DNA of 33,405 nucleotides from Chromatiales bacterium (GCA_026982395.1 JALSHD010000013.1:1-33405); one strand, 5' to 3'. Shown: positions 18,604 to 27,148, counted from the first letter of the stretch. Notes: generated by a model not told the origin, from the letters alone. A program made the numbers and translations.

Positions 18604-20107
18604 GGAACAGCTCATAGGCAGGGTTTCTGGTCTCGTCCCGGTAGCTGTATCCCAACTCATCCAGAAAACGCAGAAACGCTCCCCGTTCTGGCGGAGGTAC
18701 CTGTATTCCCACCAGGATACGTCCGAAATCCGCACCGTGATTGCGATAGTGAAACAGGCTGATATTCCAGTTTTGTCCCATCCGGGTAAGGAAGCGCAAC
18801 AAAGCTCCGGGGCGCTCGGGAAATTCAAAGCGATACAACAGCTCATGATCCGCCTGTCCGGCATGCCCCCCGACCATATAGCGCACATGCATCTTGGCCA
18901 TTTCGTTATCGGTCATATCCACAACGGGGTAGTCCGCAGACTGCAACCGGGCAATCAGGTCATCTTTTTCCGAATCACCTGACTGCATCTGCACACCCAC
19001 AAACACATGTGCAGCATCCGGATCGGAGTAGCGATAATTAAACTCTGTTATCGCCCGCAGCCCGACAATGCCGCAAAACCGGCGGAAACTGCCAGGCCGT
19101 TCCGGAATGGTGACCCCGATAAGCGCCTCCCGCCGCTCACCCAGCTCGGCCCGCTCGGCCACATGGCGCAGGCGATCAAAGTTCATATTGGCGCCACTGA
19201 GCACTGCGGCAATATTCCTGCCCTTGATCCCCTCCCGCTGCACATACTTTTTGACTCCGGCAACGGCCAATGCCCCGGCAGGCTCGGCGATGGAGCGTGT
19301 GTCATCAAAGATATCCTTTATGGCTGCACAGATCTCGTCCGTACTGACCAGAATCATCTCATCCACACACTGGCGTGCGATGCGGAACGGCTCCTCCCCC
19401 ACCTGACGCACAGCCACACCATCAGCGAAAATACCCACATGCTCAAGACAGACGCGCTCTCCGTGAGCCAGAGCCTGATGCATTGAGGGGGCATCATCCG
19501 GCTCAACACCAATCACCTTTATATCAGGACGCAAGTTCTTTACATAGGCGGCCATACCGGCAATCAGTCCGCCTCCACCTACAGGAACAAATAGCGCATG
19601 CAGCTCCCCGGAGTGTTGCCGCAGAATTTCCATCGCGACCGTACCCTGTCCGGCAATCACCTCCCTGTCGTCGTAGGGATGGATAAAAGTCATACCCTGT
19701 TCACCAGCCAGCTTGATGGCGTGGCTGTATGCATCATCATAACTGCTGCCGTGCAGCACCACTTCCCCGCCCAGACTGCGTACCGAACTTACCTTGATAT
19801 CCGGCGTGGTCTTGGGCATGACGATCAAACTGCGAATTCCCAGTTTGCGCGCCGATAGTGCAACCCCCTGGGCATGGTTCCCCGCAGAGGCGGCAATAAC
19901 CCCCTTTGCCCTTTCACTCTCGGACAAGGCGGATATCTTGTTGTAGGCACCACGAAGCTTGAAGGAAAAAACCTGCTGCAGATCTTCCCGCTTGAGCAAG
20001 ATGCGATTTTCGAGCCGGCTGGAAAGAGCAGGAGCATGCTCAAGGGGGGTCTCCCTTGCTACGTCGTAGACCCGGGAAGTAAGAATGTCTTTGGTGTACT
20101 GTTCCAT
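18596..20107 (-). CDS. ilvA: Threonine ammonia-lyase, biosynthetic
   Basis: It deaminates threonine to 2-oxobutanoate, the first committed step to isoleucine. The 503 residues match the biosynthetic long form. The PLP lysine is K50 in FSFKLRGAYN, SAGNHAQG (74-81) binds substrate, and PVGGGGLIAG (175-184) binds the PLP phosphate. Two ACT-like regulatory modules follow (about 325-405 and 420-500; both contain ERPG and F-RF blocks), so allosteric inhibition by isoleucine is expected. Its stop overlaps the EVE gene by 8 bp tail to tail. It is divergent from rpiA across 113 bp. No strong Shine-Dalgarno precedes ATG 20107, but homologues align well to this start. Confidence 0.95.
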   Translation of the reverse strand: MEQYTKDILTSRVYDVARETPLEHAPALSSRLENRILLKREDLQQVFSFKLRGAYNKISALSESERAKGVIAASAGNHAQGVALSARKLGIRSLIVMPKTTPDIKVSSVRSLGGEVVLHGSSYDDAYSHAIKLAGEQGMTFIHPYDDREVIAGQGTVAMEILRQHSGELHALFVPVGGGGLIAGMAAYVKNLRPDIKVIGVEPDDAPSMHQALAHGERVCLEHVGIFADGVAVRQVGEEPFRIARQCVDEMILVSTDEICAAIKDIFDDTRSIAEPAGALAVAGVKKYVQREGIKGRNIAAVLSGANMNFDRLRHVAERAELGERREALIGVTIPERPGSFRRFCGIVGLRAITEFNYRYSDPDAAHVFVGVQMQSGDSEKDDLIARLQSADYPVVDMTDNEMAKMHVRYMVGGHAGQADHELLYRFEFPERPGALLRFLTRMGQNWNISLFHYRNHGADFGRILVGIQVPPPERGAFLRFLDELGYSYRDETRNPAYELFLK

Positions 20108-20220
20108 TATCAGGTTAAGTTAACAGTTCATGGCACGAATGTCAGCGTCCATCTGGTGATATCCTGTGAACAAGCTTATACTTTGCGAATATTCCCGAAA
20201 TAACACAGCTGGAGTTTCCG

Positions 20221-20877
20221 ATGAACCAGAACGAAATGAAAAAAGCAGTTGCGGAAGCAGCACTGGAATATGTCGAAGCCGGAACCATAATCGGTGTTGG
20301 AACCGGCTCCACCGCCAACTGTTTTATTGATGCCCTTGCCGACATCAAGAACAAAATCGACGGAACTGTTGCCAGTTCAGTCGCTTCCGCAGAACGGCTC
20401 AAAAGCCACGGGATTGAGGTTCTCGAACTCAACATGGTAGATGAAATCTCGGTTTATGTTGATGGGGCAGATGAAAGCACCAAATATCTGCAGCTCATAA
20501 AAGGGGGCGGTGGCGCGCTGACGCGGGAAAAAATAGTTGCCGCAGCAAGCCGGAAGTTTGTCTGCATCGCAGATGAAAGCAAGCTGGTGGATATTCTGGG
20601 CGCCTTCCCTCTCCCGATTGAGGTCATTCCCATGGCGCGCAGCTATGTCGCACGGGAACTGGTGAAGCTGGGCGGCGAACCGGTATTGCGCGAAGATTTC
20701 ACCACCGATAACGGCAATGTTATTCTCGATATTCACGGACTGCAGATTATGGAACCCGCCAAACTTGAGGCTCAGCTCAATAATATCGCGGGCGTTGTAA
20801 CCAATGGCTTGTTTGCTATTCGTCCTGCAGATATTTTACTGCTTGGAACCAGTGAGGGGGTGAAGACGCTAACCTGA
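20221..20877 (+). CDS. rpiA: Ribose-5-phosphate isomerase A
   Basis: It interconverts ribulose 5-phosphate and ribose 5-phosphate in the pentose phosphate and Calvin cycles. It has 218 residues, the normal length. GVGTGSTA (25-32) is the phosphate loop, VDGADE carries catalytic and binding acids, and [12 protein letters not shown] carries the conserved lysine region. TGGAG lies 7 bases before the ATG, and TATACT (20177-20182) is a reasonable -10 box with a weak -35. The ilvA–rpiA divergent pair is conserved in gammaproteobacteria. A very long inverted repeat begins 30 bp after the stop. Confidence 0.96.
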   Translation: MNQNEMKKAVAEAALEYVEAGTIIGVGTGSTANCFIDALADIKNKIDGTVASSVASAERLKSHGIEVLELNMVDEISVYVDGADESTKYLQLIKGGGGALTREKIVAAASRKFVCIADESKLVDILGAFPLPIEVIPMARSYVARELVKLGGEPVLREDFTTDNGNVILDIHGLQIMEPAKLEAQLNNIAGVVTNGLFAIRPADILLLGTSEGVKTLT

Positions 20878-20906
20878 TCCTCGTTCCAGGACAATGTTCC
20901 ATTGCC

Positions 20907-20981
20907 CCTTCAAGAGAGTGTTGTCAGATTCGCTTCGCTCTAAACAATGGCGAACCGAATCTGACAACACTCTCTTGAAGG
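20907..20981. repeat. 26-bp perfect inverted repeat downstream of rpiA
   Basis: The arms at 20907-20932 and 20956-20981 are exact reverse complements over 26 bases. They are separated by 23 bases in which TTCGC (20934-20938) and GCGAA (20950-20954) extend the stem after one C–C mismatch. There is no T-tract on either side, so it is not a typical intrinsic terminator, though it will certainly fold in RNA or as a cruciform. Confidence 0.9.
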
Positions 20982-21547
20982 AACTCGATGATTGAATTAT
21001 GTAATCCAGCCGTGGTTCCTCTTCTGAAACAAGCATATACAAGCATCCGCTTTTCCCGCTCCTTTGGGGTGCACCATCCCGCTTTCAAACACATGTTTTC
21101 TGGCTGAGCAAAAGGCTGAATATCAAATCAGTTCAAGATTTTTCGCAATAACTCAAGATATTCACTGCGTACAAGCTTACCTACAAATAAATAATAGAAA
21201 ATAAATCTTCCATTTTCAGGATATCAGGCTAAATGGCATCATTCAAAGTGGAGTACTATTCAGAACGGATATTTGGCGGTTGCACACTGCGCAAGCGTCA
21301 ATTTTTCATCACCAAAACATAACCCGCCTCCCTGCAAATCCAAACCAGAACAGGCAAAAAAACTCAAGTGAAAAAAATATATTTTTTTCATTTTGTGACG
21401 AACTTTCTTGCGCAAGGTATAACACCCTGTTTTTGCTAAAATTTAAAATAACGATGCCGACTGCTGGCGGTTATCCATAACCTTGATCCGGGTAGGTTTA
21501 TAAGCCATCATTACAACCAAATCAGCTATCCAAAATCAGAGGAATAC
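20982..21547. other. AT-rich non-coding spacer before the binding-protein gene
   Basis: I see no convincing ORF in these 566 bp. The stretch is visibly richer in A and T than the flanking housekeeping genes. It holds a 22-bp perfect palindrome at 21369-21390 (TGA, seven-A run, central TATA, seven-T run, TCA) and a CTTGCGCAAG palindrome near 21408. A promoter for the downstream gene is expected here but is not clear. Confidence 0.5.
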
Positions 21548-22591
21548 ATGGCTTTATCCAGGCGCGCTTTCCTGACGGGTGTTGCTACACTGCCTTTTCT
21601 TTCACTACCAACCCATGCAAACTCTGACAAGTCACTTCACTTTCTGAATTGCTGCCATAGTGTTGATCGAACAGCACTACAGGATTTCGGAAAAGCGGAG
21701 AATATCGATGTTTCAATGGACACCTACAATGATGAAGCGCAGTTTATCGCAGAGTTTTTAAATGGTGACCCCCGTTACGATGTGGTTCTTGCATCAGATG
21801 ACAACATTGCTCACTTGGTTCAAACAGGGTTACTTGACTCTTTAAACCGCTCGTTAATTCCAAATGTGCGCCAAATTGACCCACATTTTCTGACAACGGA
21901 GTTTGACCCAAACCGCGAATTCAGCTTACCTTACATGTGGGGAACTCTGGGCATCTGTTATCGAAAATCAGCCGTGAAACAGATCCCCGACAGCTGGGAA
22001 TTTTTGCTGGATTCAGACAAATACTCCAAACGCATCGCCCTGTTATCAGAAAAACTTGCCATTTTTCAAATAGCACAAAAATATCTTGGCTACTCTGTCA
22101 ACTCCAGCAAAAAAAAAGCAATAGAAAAAGCAGAGCGGCTTCTTCTGAAACAAAAACCTCATATCAAGTTTTTTTCTAGCAACACCTGTAAATTGCTCAT
22201 CTCTGGGGAAATAGATCTGGCCATGACATGGAGCAGTGATTTTTTGCAAAACATGAATCAATCTCCTGATATTGGTTATGTTGTGCCAAAAGAGGGAACA
22301 TTAATCTGGCAGAAATCTTTATGCATTCCAAAACATGCCGCCGACCCCGTAGCTGCTCACAAGTTTATCGATTTTCTTCTGGATAAAGAGATAGCAGCCA
22401 GACTGGCCAAAAAGCTGCTCTTTGCCACCCCCAACAGGGATGCGTTAGAGTTGATGGATAACAAATACCTGAACAACCCTGCTCTTTTTCTCCCCCCGGC
22501 GGTACTAAAAAAGTCTGAGAGTAGAGGGTTCCCGGGCGGAAGCCAGAACCAGATATATACGAGGGCATGGAAGCATATTATGAGCATATAA
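21548..22591 (+). CDS. Orphan PotD-like ABC-transporter substrate-binding protein
   Basis: This is a predicted periplasmic solute-binding protein of 347 residues. MALSRRAFLTGVATLPFLSL is a twin-arginine-like signal (R5, R6), with cleavage likely near THANS (about residue 25). The mature part matches the spermidine/putrescine-binding (PotD) fold: YDVVLASDDNIAHLVQTGLL, then SLPYMWGTLGICYRKSAV and later AMTWSSD. There is no ATPase or permease gene nearby, so it either serves a transporter encoded elsewhere or a signalling system. GAGG lies a few bases before the ATG. Codon use is more AT-rich than its neighbours, which hints at acquisition. The ligand cannot be told from sequence. Confidence 0.85.
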   Translation: MALSRRAFLTGVATLPFLSLPTHANSDKSLHFLNCCHSVDRTALQDFGKAENIDVSMDTYNDEAQFIAEFLNGDPRYDVVLASDDNIAHLVQTGLLDSLNRSLIPNVRQIDPHFLTTEFDPNREFSLPYMWGTLGICYRKSAVKQIPDSWEFLLDSDKYSKRIALLSEKLAIFQIAQKYLGYSVNSSKKKAIEKAERLLLKQKPHIKFFSSNTCKLLISGEIDLAMTWSSDFLQNMNQSPDIGYVVPKEGTLIWQKSLCIPKHAADPVAAHKFIDFLLDKEIAARLAKKLLFATPNRDALELMDNKYLNNPALFLPPAVLKKSESRGFPGGSQNQIYTRAWKHIMSI

Positions 22592-22676
22592 CCCCGCCAT
22601 CATAAAACAGGGATGTATAAACAAAACTCGAAGCTGTTTGCACAAACCTCTTTTTCCATGATTATCGGATAAACTG

Positions 22677-23357
22677 CTATATTTTCATGACGGCACTTGT
22701 TGTTTTCGCGCTGTTAATCCAGCTGCTGACGACGTTGAGCTCAGGAACCTCCTTGACGCGATGCTCCCGCTCATTGACATCTTTCAGCTTTTCCAGCAGC
22801 TGACCTGGCTCCCGACCCGCCAAGTCCTGAACTGACTCCACACCGGAAAATTCCAGCAGCTCTGCAAACTGTCCCATTATTCCGGGAATACGCATCAAGT
22901 CCGCCATACTTGCCCATTTTCTGACAACATAGCGCTCTTTTAGACCAATTTTATCCGCAACCCCTTCCCAGCCATCCCTGGTGCTGCAGCGTTGCAGCAA
23001 ATCTTCGGTAGTTTCAATCCCCAAAGCCCGCAGTTTTTTACCAAAACCCTTGCCAATACCCTCAACCTCTTCAACAGGATAGGGGTAATCATCACTATCC
23101 AGTCCTTCCTGATACTCATGCGTAGTAACCTGACTTGCGCCTTTGGCTACCAGTAACGTTTCGTACTTTGTCTTCCAGTCATCATTTTCACCCCGCAGCT
23201 GTGTATAATCACGCTTCAAGCGCGCATATCGGTCAGCCCAGTCCGTATCATCAGCAGATTCGGCACGCCTGGAACGGCAAAACAGGCAACCGATAATAAA
23301 TCCAAGTACAAACGCAATTAGCAAACACAGCACTATTTGTCCGATTAAATAAACCAT
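22677..23357 (-). CDS. Membrane-anchored DUF4332 helix-hairpin-helix protein
   Basis: This 226-residue protein begins with a transmembrane segment (VYLIGQIVLCLLIAFVLGFI, about 2-27), then a charged, partly coiled-coil stretch (33-70). The C-terminal domain (about 93-215) has helix-hairpin-helix-like motifs: VEEVEGIGKGFGKKLRALGI and LMRIPGIMGQFAELLEFSGV. This is the pattern of DUF4332 proteins. Such repeats often bind DNA non-specifically, but no role is established here. Its start lies 2 bp after the stop of the BON/OmpA gene, so they form one operon. The domain assignment is fairly secure; the function is unknown. Confidence 0.85.
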   Translation of the reverse strand: MVYLIGQIVLCLLIAFVLGFIIGCLFCRSRRAESADDTDWADRYARLKRDYTQLRGENDDWKTKYETLLVAKGASQVTTHEYQEGLDSDDYPYPVEEVEGIGKGFGKKLRALGIETTEDLLQRCSTRDGWEGVADKIGLKERYVVRKWASMADLMRIPGIMGQFAELLEFSGVESVQDLAGREPGQLLEKLKDVNEREHRVKEVPELNVVSSWINSAKTTSAVMKI

Positions 23358-23359
23358 TG

Positions 23360-24424
23360 TTAACTCCCCTGAATATTGACATTGAATTCGATTCGGCGAT
23401 TTTTTGTGCGCCCGGCTTCAGTTTCATTGTCAGCAACGGGCCTCGATTCTCCATAACCAACAGCAAACAGTCGATTTTTTGAAATACCTTTATGTACCAG
23501 ATAATCAACCACGGATTCCGCGCGTGCCTGGCTCAGCTTCATGTTCACCTGTTCACTTCCACGCGCATCGGTATGTCCTTCGATCTCAATTTTCGCACTG
23601 GAGCACTCTGAAGCAACACGCGCAAGCTCATCCAGCAATGGATAACTTTCCGGTGTAATTTGCGCGCTGGCTGTCTCGAAATGAATCTTCCGTTCTACCA
23701 GCAACTTGTCAAACTGCTGTTGACAGCCGCTTGCAGCGGCGAGAGGCGCTGGAACCATAATTTCATATTTGGGCTTATACCCCCCTGAAGATAGAGAACC
23801 ACTAATGGCCTGTTCTATATCCATCCGCACATCAGCAGAATCCACAACCCCGGCCAGCCGGAGTTCATTATCAACCAAGGCCGCATTCATGCGCAGAAAC
23901 CGGTCAAGTTCAACTGCAATTCCCTCCGCGGCAGAACGCCAGCCCACAGGAGCACCGGAAACTATCTGCAGTCGATCCTGAACCTTGTCTGCGCCAACAT
24001 GCTGCCGGGCTATTTCAACCACAGATACCCGAGTCTCTTCATCAGGCACCATGCCGCTGATTACCACTCCACCGCTGTCTTTGCTGAAATTTATTTCGTA
24101 GGGTACAGACAAGGCAACGGGAGATGGAGCAGCGACAGAGGAGTTACTAACCGTAATACGATTGTCAACGGTACGTACGCCATAAACACCTCGAGCAATT
24201 TCCCCTGCCCTGTCCCGAAGGTCCGCAGCAGCCGCCTTACCCGTTAATATGACATCACGCCCATCAATGCCGACACTGGACCAATCAATACCCGCCGTTT
24301 TCAAGGCATCATCGGTGCGGGTAACAAGATCCTGTTCTATCGCTGGCGCATGCCGACCCAGACACAGCCAGGCAAGCAGTATCAGCGCAATAGCCCCAAA
24401 CAGAAGAATGAGTATTTTATTCAT
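23360..24424 (-). CDS. BON-domain / OmpA-family peptidoglycan-binding protein
   Basis: From ATG 24424 (GGAGAG upstream) the protein has 354 residues; the open frame runs 20 codons further up. An N-terminal membrane anchor (about 3-22) is followed by BON-like repeats (roughly 30-93, 107-157 and 162-225; the third is weaker). A C-terminal OmpA domain follows (245-352). IHFETASAQI, IEGHTDARGSE (D286), LSQARAESV (R301) and KNRRIEF show the peptidoglycan diaminopimelate-binding site is intact. BON domains are thought to contact membranes or lipids. The architecture resembles mycobacterial OmpATb (ArfA). It probably tethers the inner membrane to the cell wall. It is the first gene of a two-gene operon with the DUF4332 protein. 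Confidence 0.9.
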   Translation of the reverse strand: MNKILILLFGAIALILLAWLCLGRHAPAIEQDLVTRTDDALKTAGIDWSSVGIDGRDVILTGKAAAADLRDRAGEIARGVYGVRTVDNRITVSNSSVAAPSPVALSVPYEINFSKDSGGVVISGMVPDEETRVSVVEIARQHVGADKVQDRLQIVSGAPVGWRSAAEGIAVELDRFLRMNAALVDNELRLAGVVDSADVRMDIEQAISGSLSSGGYKPKYEIMVPAPLAAASGCQQQFDKLLVERKIHFETASAQITPESYPLLDELARVASECSSAKIEIEGHTDARGSEQVNMKLSQARAESVVDYLVHKGISKNRLFAVGYGESRPVADNETEAGRTKNRRIEFNVNIQGS

Positions 24425-25174
24425 ATCAACTCTCCGGTATATCCGGTTTGTTCTCACTAAATAACAATCAGTCAGGCAAACCACAGTGTTTTGAACTGAA
24501 AATCAATCGATAAACAGCTATGCACCAAGAAGCCCTGGACCCCAGAAAAACATCGACTTAAAGCAAATCATAACCAACAAAAACAGACAGAACCCGTGCA
24601 ACCGGCACCGGTTGACCTTGCAACACGGAGACAAAACGTCAACAACGTTCAAACACGGGGACTCATTGGTTCGTAATGGATATAGCGGGAAAGGCAGGAA
24701 AAAACAGTAAAGCGAAGCTGGTACACAAAGGCCGTAAGCCATCCTGCGAGGCCATCTTTCCATCGGTCTGTTTACCGTACTGGAAAAACCGGGTGTTGGG
24801 CTTTTTTCAAACCAAAACAGCTGATTCATTCCCTAATCCAACAATCTCCGAGGGCACTTTATAACACAAATCAGCCACATAAGCCAAAAGGATAGATGGC
24901 AATTTTTGATCCAAACGCCCCTGATAATTGGTAAACTTGCTGTCAGGACATCCGTTCCAACCCATCCGGGCTGAATTGAGGAGCCGCAGGAAGCATTCTC
25001 GATTAGTGTGATACCGAGGCTTTTTTGTACGGACATGGCACAGCGAAGCGCAATAGTATTCTATTGCGACGAGCCGCAACGCCACTGGCATAAAAACCGG
25101 AACCCCGTCATGAACGGTGATTGAGAACGCCCCCGGCACTGACATGTAATATGGTTTACAGGAGTCTGATTCAA
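24425..25174. other. Non-coding spacer between the BON/OmpA operon and lemA
   Basis: These 750 bp contain only unconvincing ORFs. Two small perfect hairpins are visible: CAACCGG/CCGGTTG with a 2-nt loop (24599-24614) and CGCAATAG/CTATTGCG with a 4-nt loop (25049-25068). Both divergent promoters should lie here but I cannot place them. Confidence 0.5.
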
Positions 25175-25726
25175 ATGCTTGAAGAGTATGCACCGATAAT
25201 ATTGTTCATCTGCCTGATAGCGGTTCTCTGGCTTGTCGGAACATATAACAACTTCATCAAGCGCCGCAATATGATCGAGGAGCAATGGAGTGGCATTGAT
25301 GTAGCCCTGAGACGGCGTTATAACCTGATTCCCAACCTGATTAAGGCCGTAAAGGGATATGGGAAACATGAATCAGAACTGCTGCAGAAAACCACAGAGC
25401 AGCGAACCAACGGGGATAATATTACGCAACGCGCAGCCAGCGAAAGTGAGATTTCCCGATCGCTGAATAATCTGCTGGCTGTTGCGGAACAGTATCCCGA
25501 TCTAAAAGCCAGCAATAACTTTCTTGCCCTGCAGAGCAGTCTTAATGAGATAGAAAAAGAGGTTCAGCAAGCCCGTCAAGGTTATAATGCGGCGGTGCGG
25601 AAATTCAACACACTGGTTGAATCTTTTCCCAGCAATATCATGGCAAAAATATTCAACTTCAAAACATTTAGTTATTTTACACTCGAACTGGCAACACAAC
25701 GCGAGTTCCCTGACGTCGATTTTTAA
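25175..25726 (+). CDS. LemA family protein
   Basis: This 183-residue protein has an N-terminal transmembrane segment (about 7-23). The conserved LemA core is EEQWSGIDVALRRRYNLIPN, then VKGYGKHES and ATQREFPD-like blocks, with a long coiled helical body (QSSLNEIEKEVQQARQGYNAAVRKFN). ATG 25175 has AGGAG 10 bases upstream; earlier in-frame starts lack this. LemA proteins are widespread and of uncertain role. Many are encoded beside TPM-domain proteins or HtpX, but here the next gene is a cytochrome c5, 30 bp downstream. Start of a probable two-gene unit. Confidence 0.9.
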   Translation: MLEEYAPIILFICLIAVLWLVGTYNNFIKRRNMIEEQWSGIDVALRRRYNLIPNLIKAVKGYGKHESELLQKTTEQRTNGDNITQRAASESEISRSLNNLLAVAEQYPDLKASNNFLALQSSLNEIEKEVQQARQGYNAAVRKFNTLVESFPSNIMAKIFNFKTFSYFTLELATQREFPDVDF

Positions 25727-25756
25727 CCAACCCTTGTTATAAAGGAGCTTAGATAG

Positions 25757-26272
25757 ATGGCAAACCAAAGTAAATTCCCCACATCGCTGATTGTAGGTGC
25801 AGCCGTAGTACTGGCTGCAACAGCTTACCTGGTGCTACCCACGCTGGGAGGGGGACCGGATGTAGATATGAGTGAAGCTGCTGTACAGGAGAGAATCAAG
25901 CCTATCGGCACTGTTGCAACAACAGCCCAACCGGCAAACACGACACCGGCCAAACCGGAACCCGGTAAAGTGGCTGAGCCTGCCGCACTCGCAGCGTCTG
26001 CAGCACCTGGAGCAACAGCGGCTTCCACCGCCCGCTCTGGAGAGGATATATTCAACTCTTTCTGTACAGCCTGCCACTCCACTGGCGCAGCGGGAGCGCC
26101 CAAAGTGGGTGACAAGGAAGCATGGGCACCCTTTATTGCTACAGGCATGGATACGATGCTGGAAATTGCCATTAAAGGAAAAAATGCAATGCCGCCCCGG
26201 GGTACCTGCGCAGACTGTTCCGACGACGAGCTGAAGAGTGCCATTGAGTATATGGTGTCCAAGAGCCAGTGA
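25757..26272 (+). CDS. Membrane-anchored cytochrome c5 family protein
   Basis: This 171-residue electron carrier has an N-terminal membrane anchor (LIVGAAVVLAATAYLVL, about 11-27) and an Ala/Pro-rich linker (about 45-92). A single-heme domain follows: CTACH (C103, C106, H107), the axial Met in AMPPRGTCADC (M145), and the extra cysteine pair C151/C154 typical of cytochrome c5. It is likely periplasmic, passing electrons between respiratory complexes. AAAGGAG lies 9 bases before the ATG. It follows lemA by 30 bp and an 11-bp hairpin follows it. The partner oxidase or dehydrogenase is unknown. Confidence 0.92.
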   Translation: MANQSKFPTSLIVGAAVVLAATAYLVLPTLGGGPDVDMSEAAVQERIKPIGTVATTAQPANTTPAKPEPGKVAEPAALAASAAPGATAASTARSGEDIFNSFCTACHSTGAAGAPKVGDKEAWAPFIATGMDTMLEIAIKGKNAMPPRGTCADCSDDELKSAIEYMVSKSQ

Positions 26273-26303
26273 TTTTTTCATTCACCTGGTCTTCCAAAAC
26301 CGA

Positions 26304-26330
26304 TTGCTCCCTCTTCAGCAGAGGGAGCAA
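26304..26330 (+). terminator. Probable terminator hairpin after the cytochrome gene
   Basis: TTGCTCCCTCT (26304-26314) and AGAGGGAGCAA (26320-26330) form a perfect 11-bp stem with a 5-nt loop, 31 bp past the stop. No T-tract follows on the plus strand, so it may be a 3'-end stabiliser rather than an intrinsic terminator. Confidence 0.5.
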
Positions 26331-26336
26331 CTGTTA

Positions 26337-26364
26337 GGGCGCCTCTAAAAATAGTGATTTTTTC
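26337..26364. repeat. Half-copy of the R1/R2 repeat terminus
   Basis: GGGCGCCTCTAAAAATAGTG followed by ATTTTTTC matches the left end of R1 (GGGCATCTTAAAATTAGTAA then TTTTTTCGCG). A matching right end is not visible, so this looks like a remnant. It lies between the cytochrome gene and the tRNA genes. Confidence 0.55.
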
Positions 26365-26473
26365 CTAGGGCCAGCCCGCTCCGGGTATGGAGCCGTACTC
26401 CGGCAAAAACCCGTAAATTTCAGAAGGGTGTGGTTAGACGTTCAGCAAACATGCCACAGGGAGAAGAAAAGAA

Positions 26474-26550
26474 TGGGGTGGACGATGGGACTCGAACCCA
26501 CGACGACCGGAATCACAATCCGGGGCTCTACCAACTGAGCTACGCCCACC
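26474..26550 (-). tRNA. tRNA-His (anticodon GTG)
   Basis: The reverse strand gives a complete 77-nt cloverleaf. The acceptor strands GTGGGCG and CGTCCAC pair with one G·U. The extra G at position -1 typical of tRNA-His is present, the anticodon loop TTGTGAT reads GTG, the T-loop is GTTCGAGTC, and CCA is encoded. It is the last tRNA of the three-gene unit. Confidence 0.96.
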
Positions 26551-26587
26551 ATAGTGGAAAAATGCGCCCTGTTATCCGACAGCAATA

Positions 26588-26664
26588 TGGCACGCCCGGC
26601 AGGACTCGAACCTGCTACCCTCGGCTTAGAAGGCCGATGCTCTATCCAGATGAGCTACGGGCGC
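26588..26664 (-). tRNA. tRNA-Arg (anticodon TCT)
   Basis: A 77-nt cloverleaf on the minus strand: it starts GCGCCCGTAGCTCATCTGG, has the anticodon loop CTTCTAA (TCT, for AGA/AGG) and the T-arm GCAGGTTCGAGTCCTGC, and ends with encoded CCA. It is the middle gene of the tRNA cluster, 37 bp from tRNA-His. Confidence 0.96.
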
Positions 26665-26744
26665 ATAATTCTCAGGCCGCGGGATTCTATCACAAGCCTT
26701 TCCTTGACGTACCTGATACTCACACAAGCAAGTATACCAGTGTT

Positions 26745-26821
26745 TGGTCGGGGTAGAGAGATTCGAACTCCCGACATCCTGCTCCCAAAGCAGGCGCGCT
26801 ACCAGACTGCGCTATACCCCG
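26745..26821 (-). tRNA. tRNA-Pro (anticodon TGG)
   Basis: A 77-nt cloverleaf on the minus strand: it starts CGGGGTATAGCGCAGTCTGG, has the anticodon loop TTTGGGA (TGG), the T-loop TTCGAATC and encoded CCA. It is first in the cluster, about 34 nt after the predicted transcription start. Confidence 0.96.
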
Positions 26822-27148
26822 AATTGTGCTCTACTTCGCACGATTGCACGCAAGGCGACAAATAATACGCGGCGCAATGAATTACGTCAACCTACACCTT
26901 GTCCAATGCACATGAGCCGAACGGGGCGGATTATTTTCCTGCAGCAAGAACTATCGCAGTGGATAACATACGGCTCCTTTGTCATCAACCATTCCCAAAA
27001 AACCCCTTCCTTTGTCGGCTTATTAGTAATTTCTAAAGTTTTATAAGACGAGGCCGTTACAATTCAGACACAATTCACTTCAAGACCGAAGCGGGGTGAT
27101 AACAAGTGAGTTCTGCACACTTAAAAAGCATACAAAGGAAATATCACT
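26822..27148. other. Spacer between the tRNA cluster and the chemoreceptor gene
   Basis: The first 70 bp carry the tRNA promoter (listed separately). The rest holds no ORF I would support. The chemoreceptor Shine-Dalgarno AAAGGA lies about 9 bases before its ATG at 27149; its promoter is not obvious. Confidence 0.6.
26862..26890 (-). promoter_or_regulatory. Near-consensus promoter of the tRNA operon
   Basis: On the minus strand TTGACG (26885-26890), a 17-bp spacer and TATTAT (26862-26867) match the sigma-70 consensus at ten of twelve positions with ideal spacing. It predicts a start near 26855, just ahead of tRNA-Pro. Confidence 0.85.

Noticed and set aside
24807-25193. 128-codon minus-strand ORF
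   Set aside because: No family character, no ribosome-binding site, and it overlaps the lemA start region.
25825-26281. Cysteine-rich minus-strand ORFs
   Set aside because: They are the antisense of the Ala/Pro-rich linker and heme domain of cytochrome c5.
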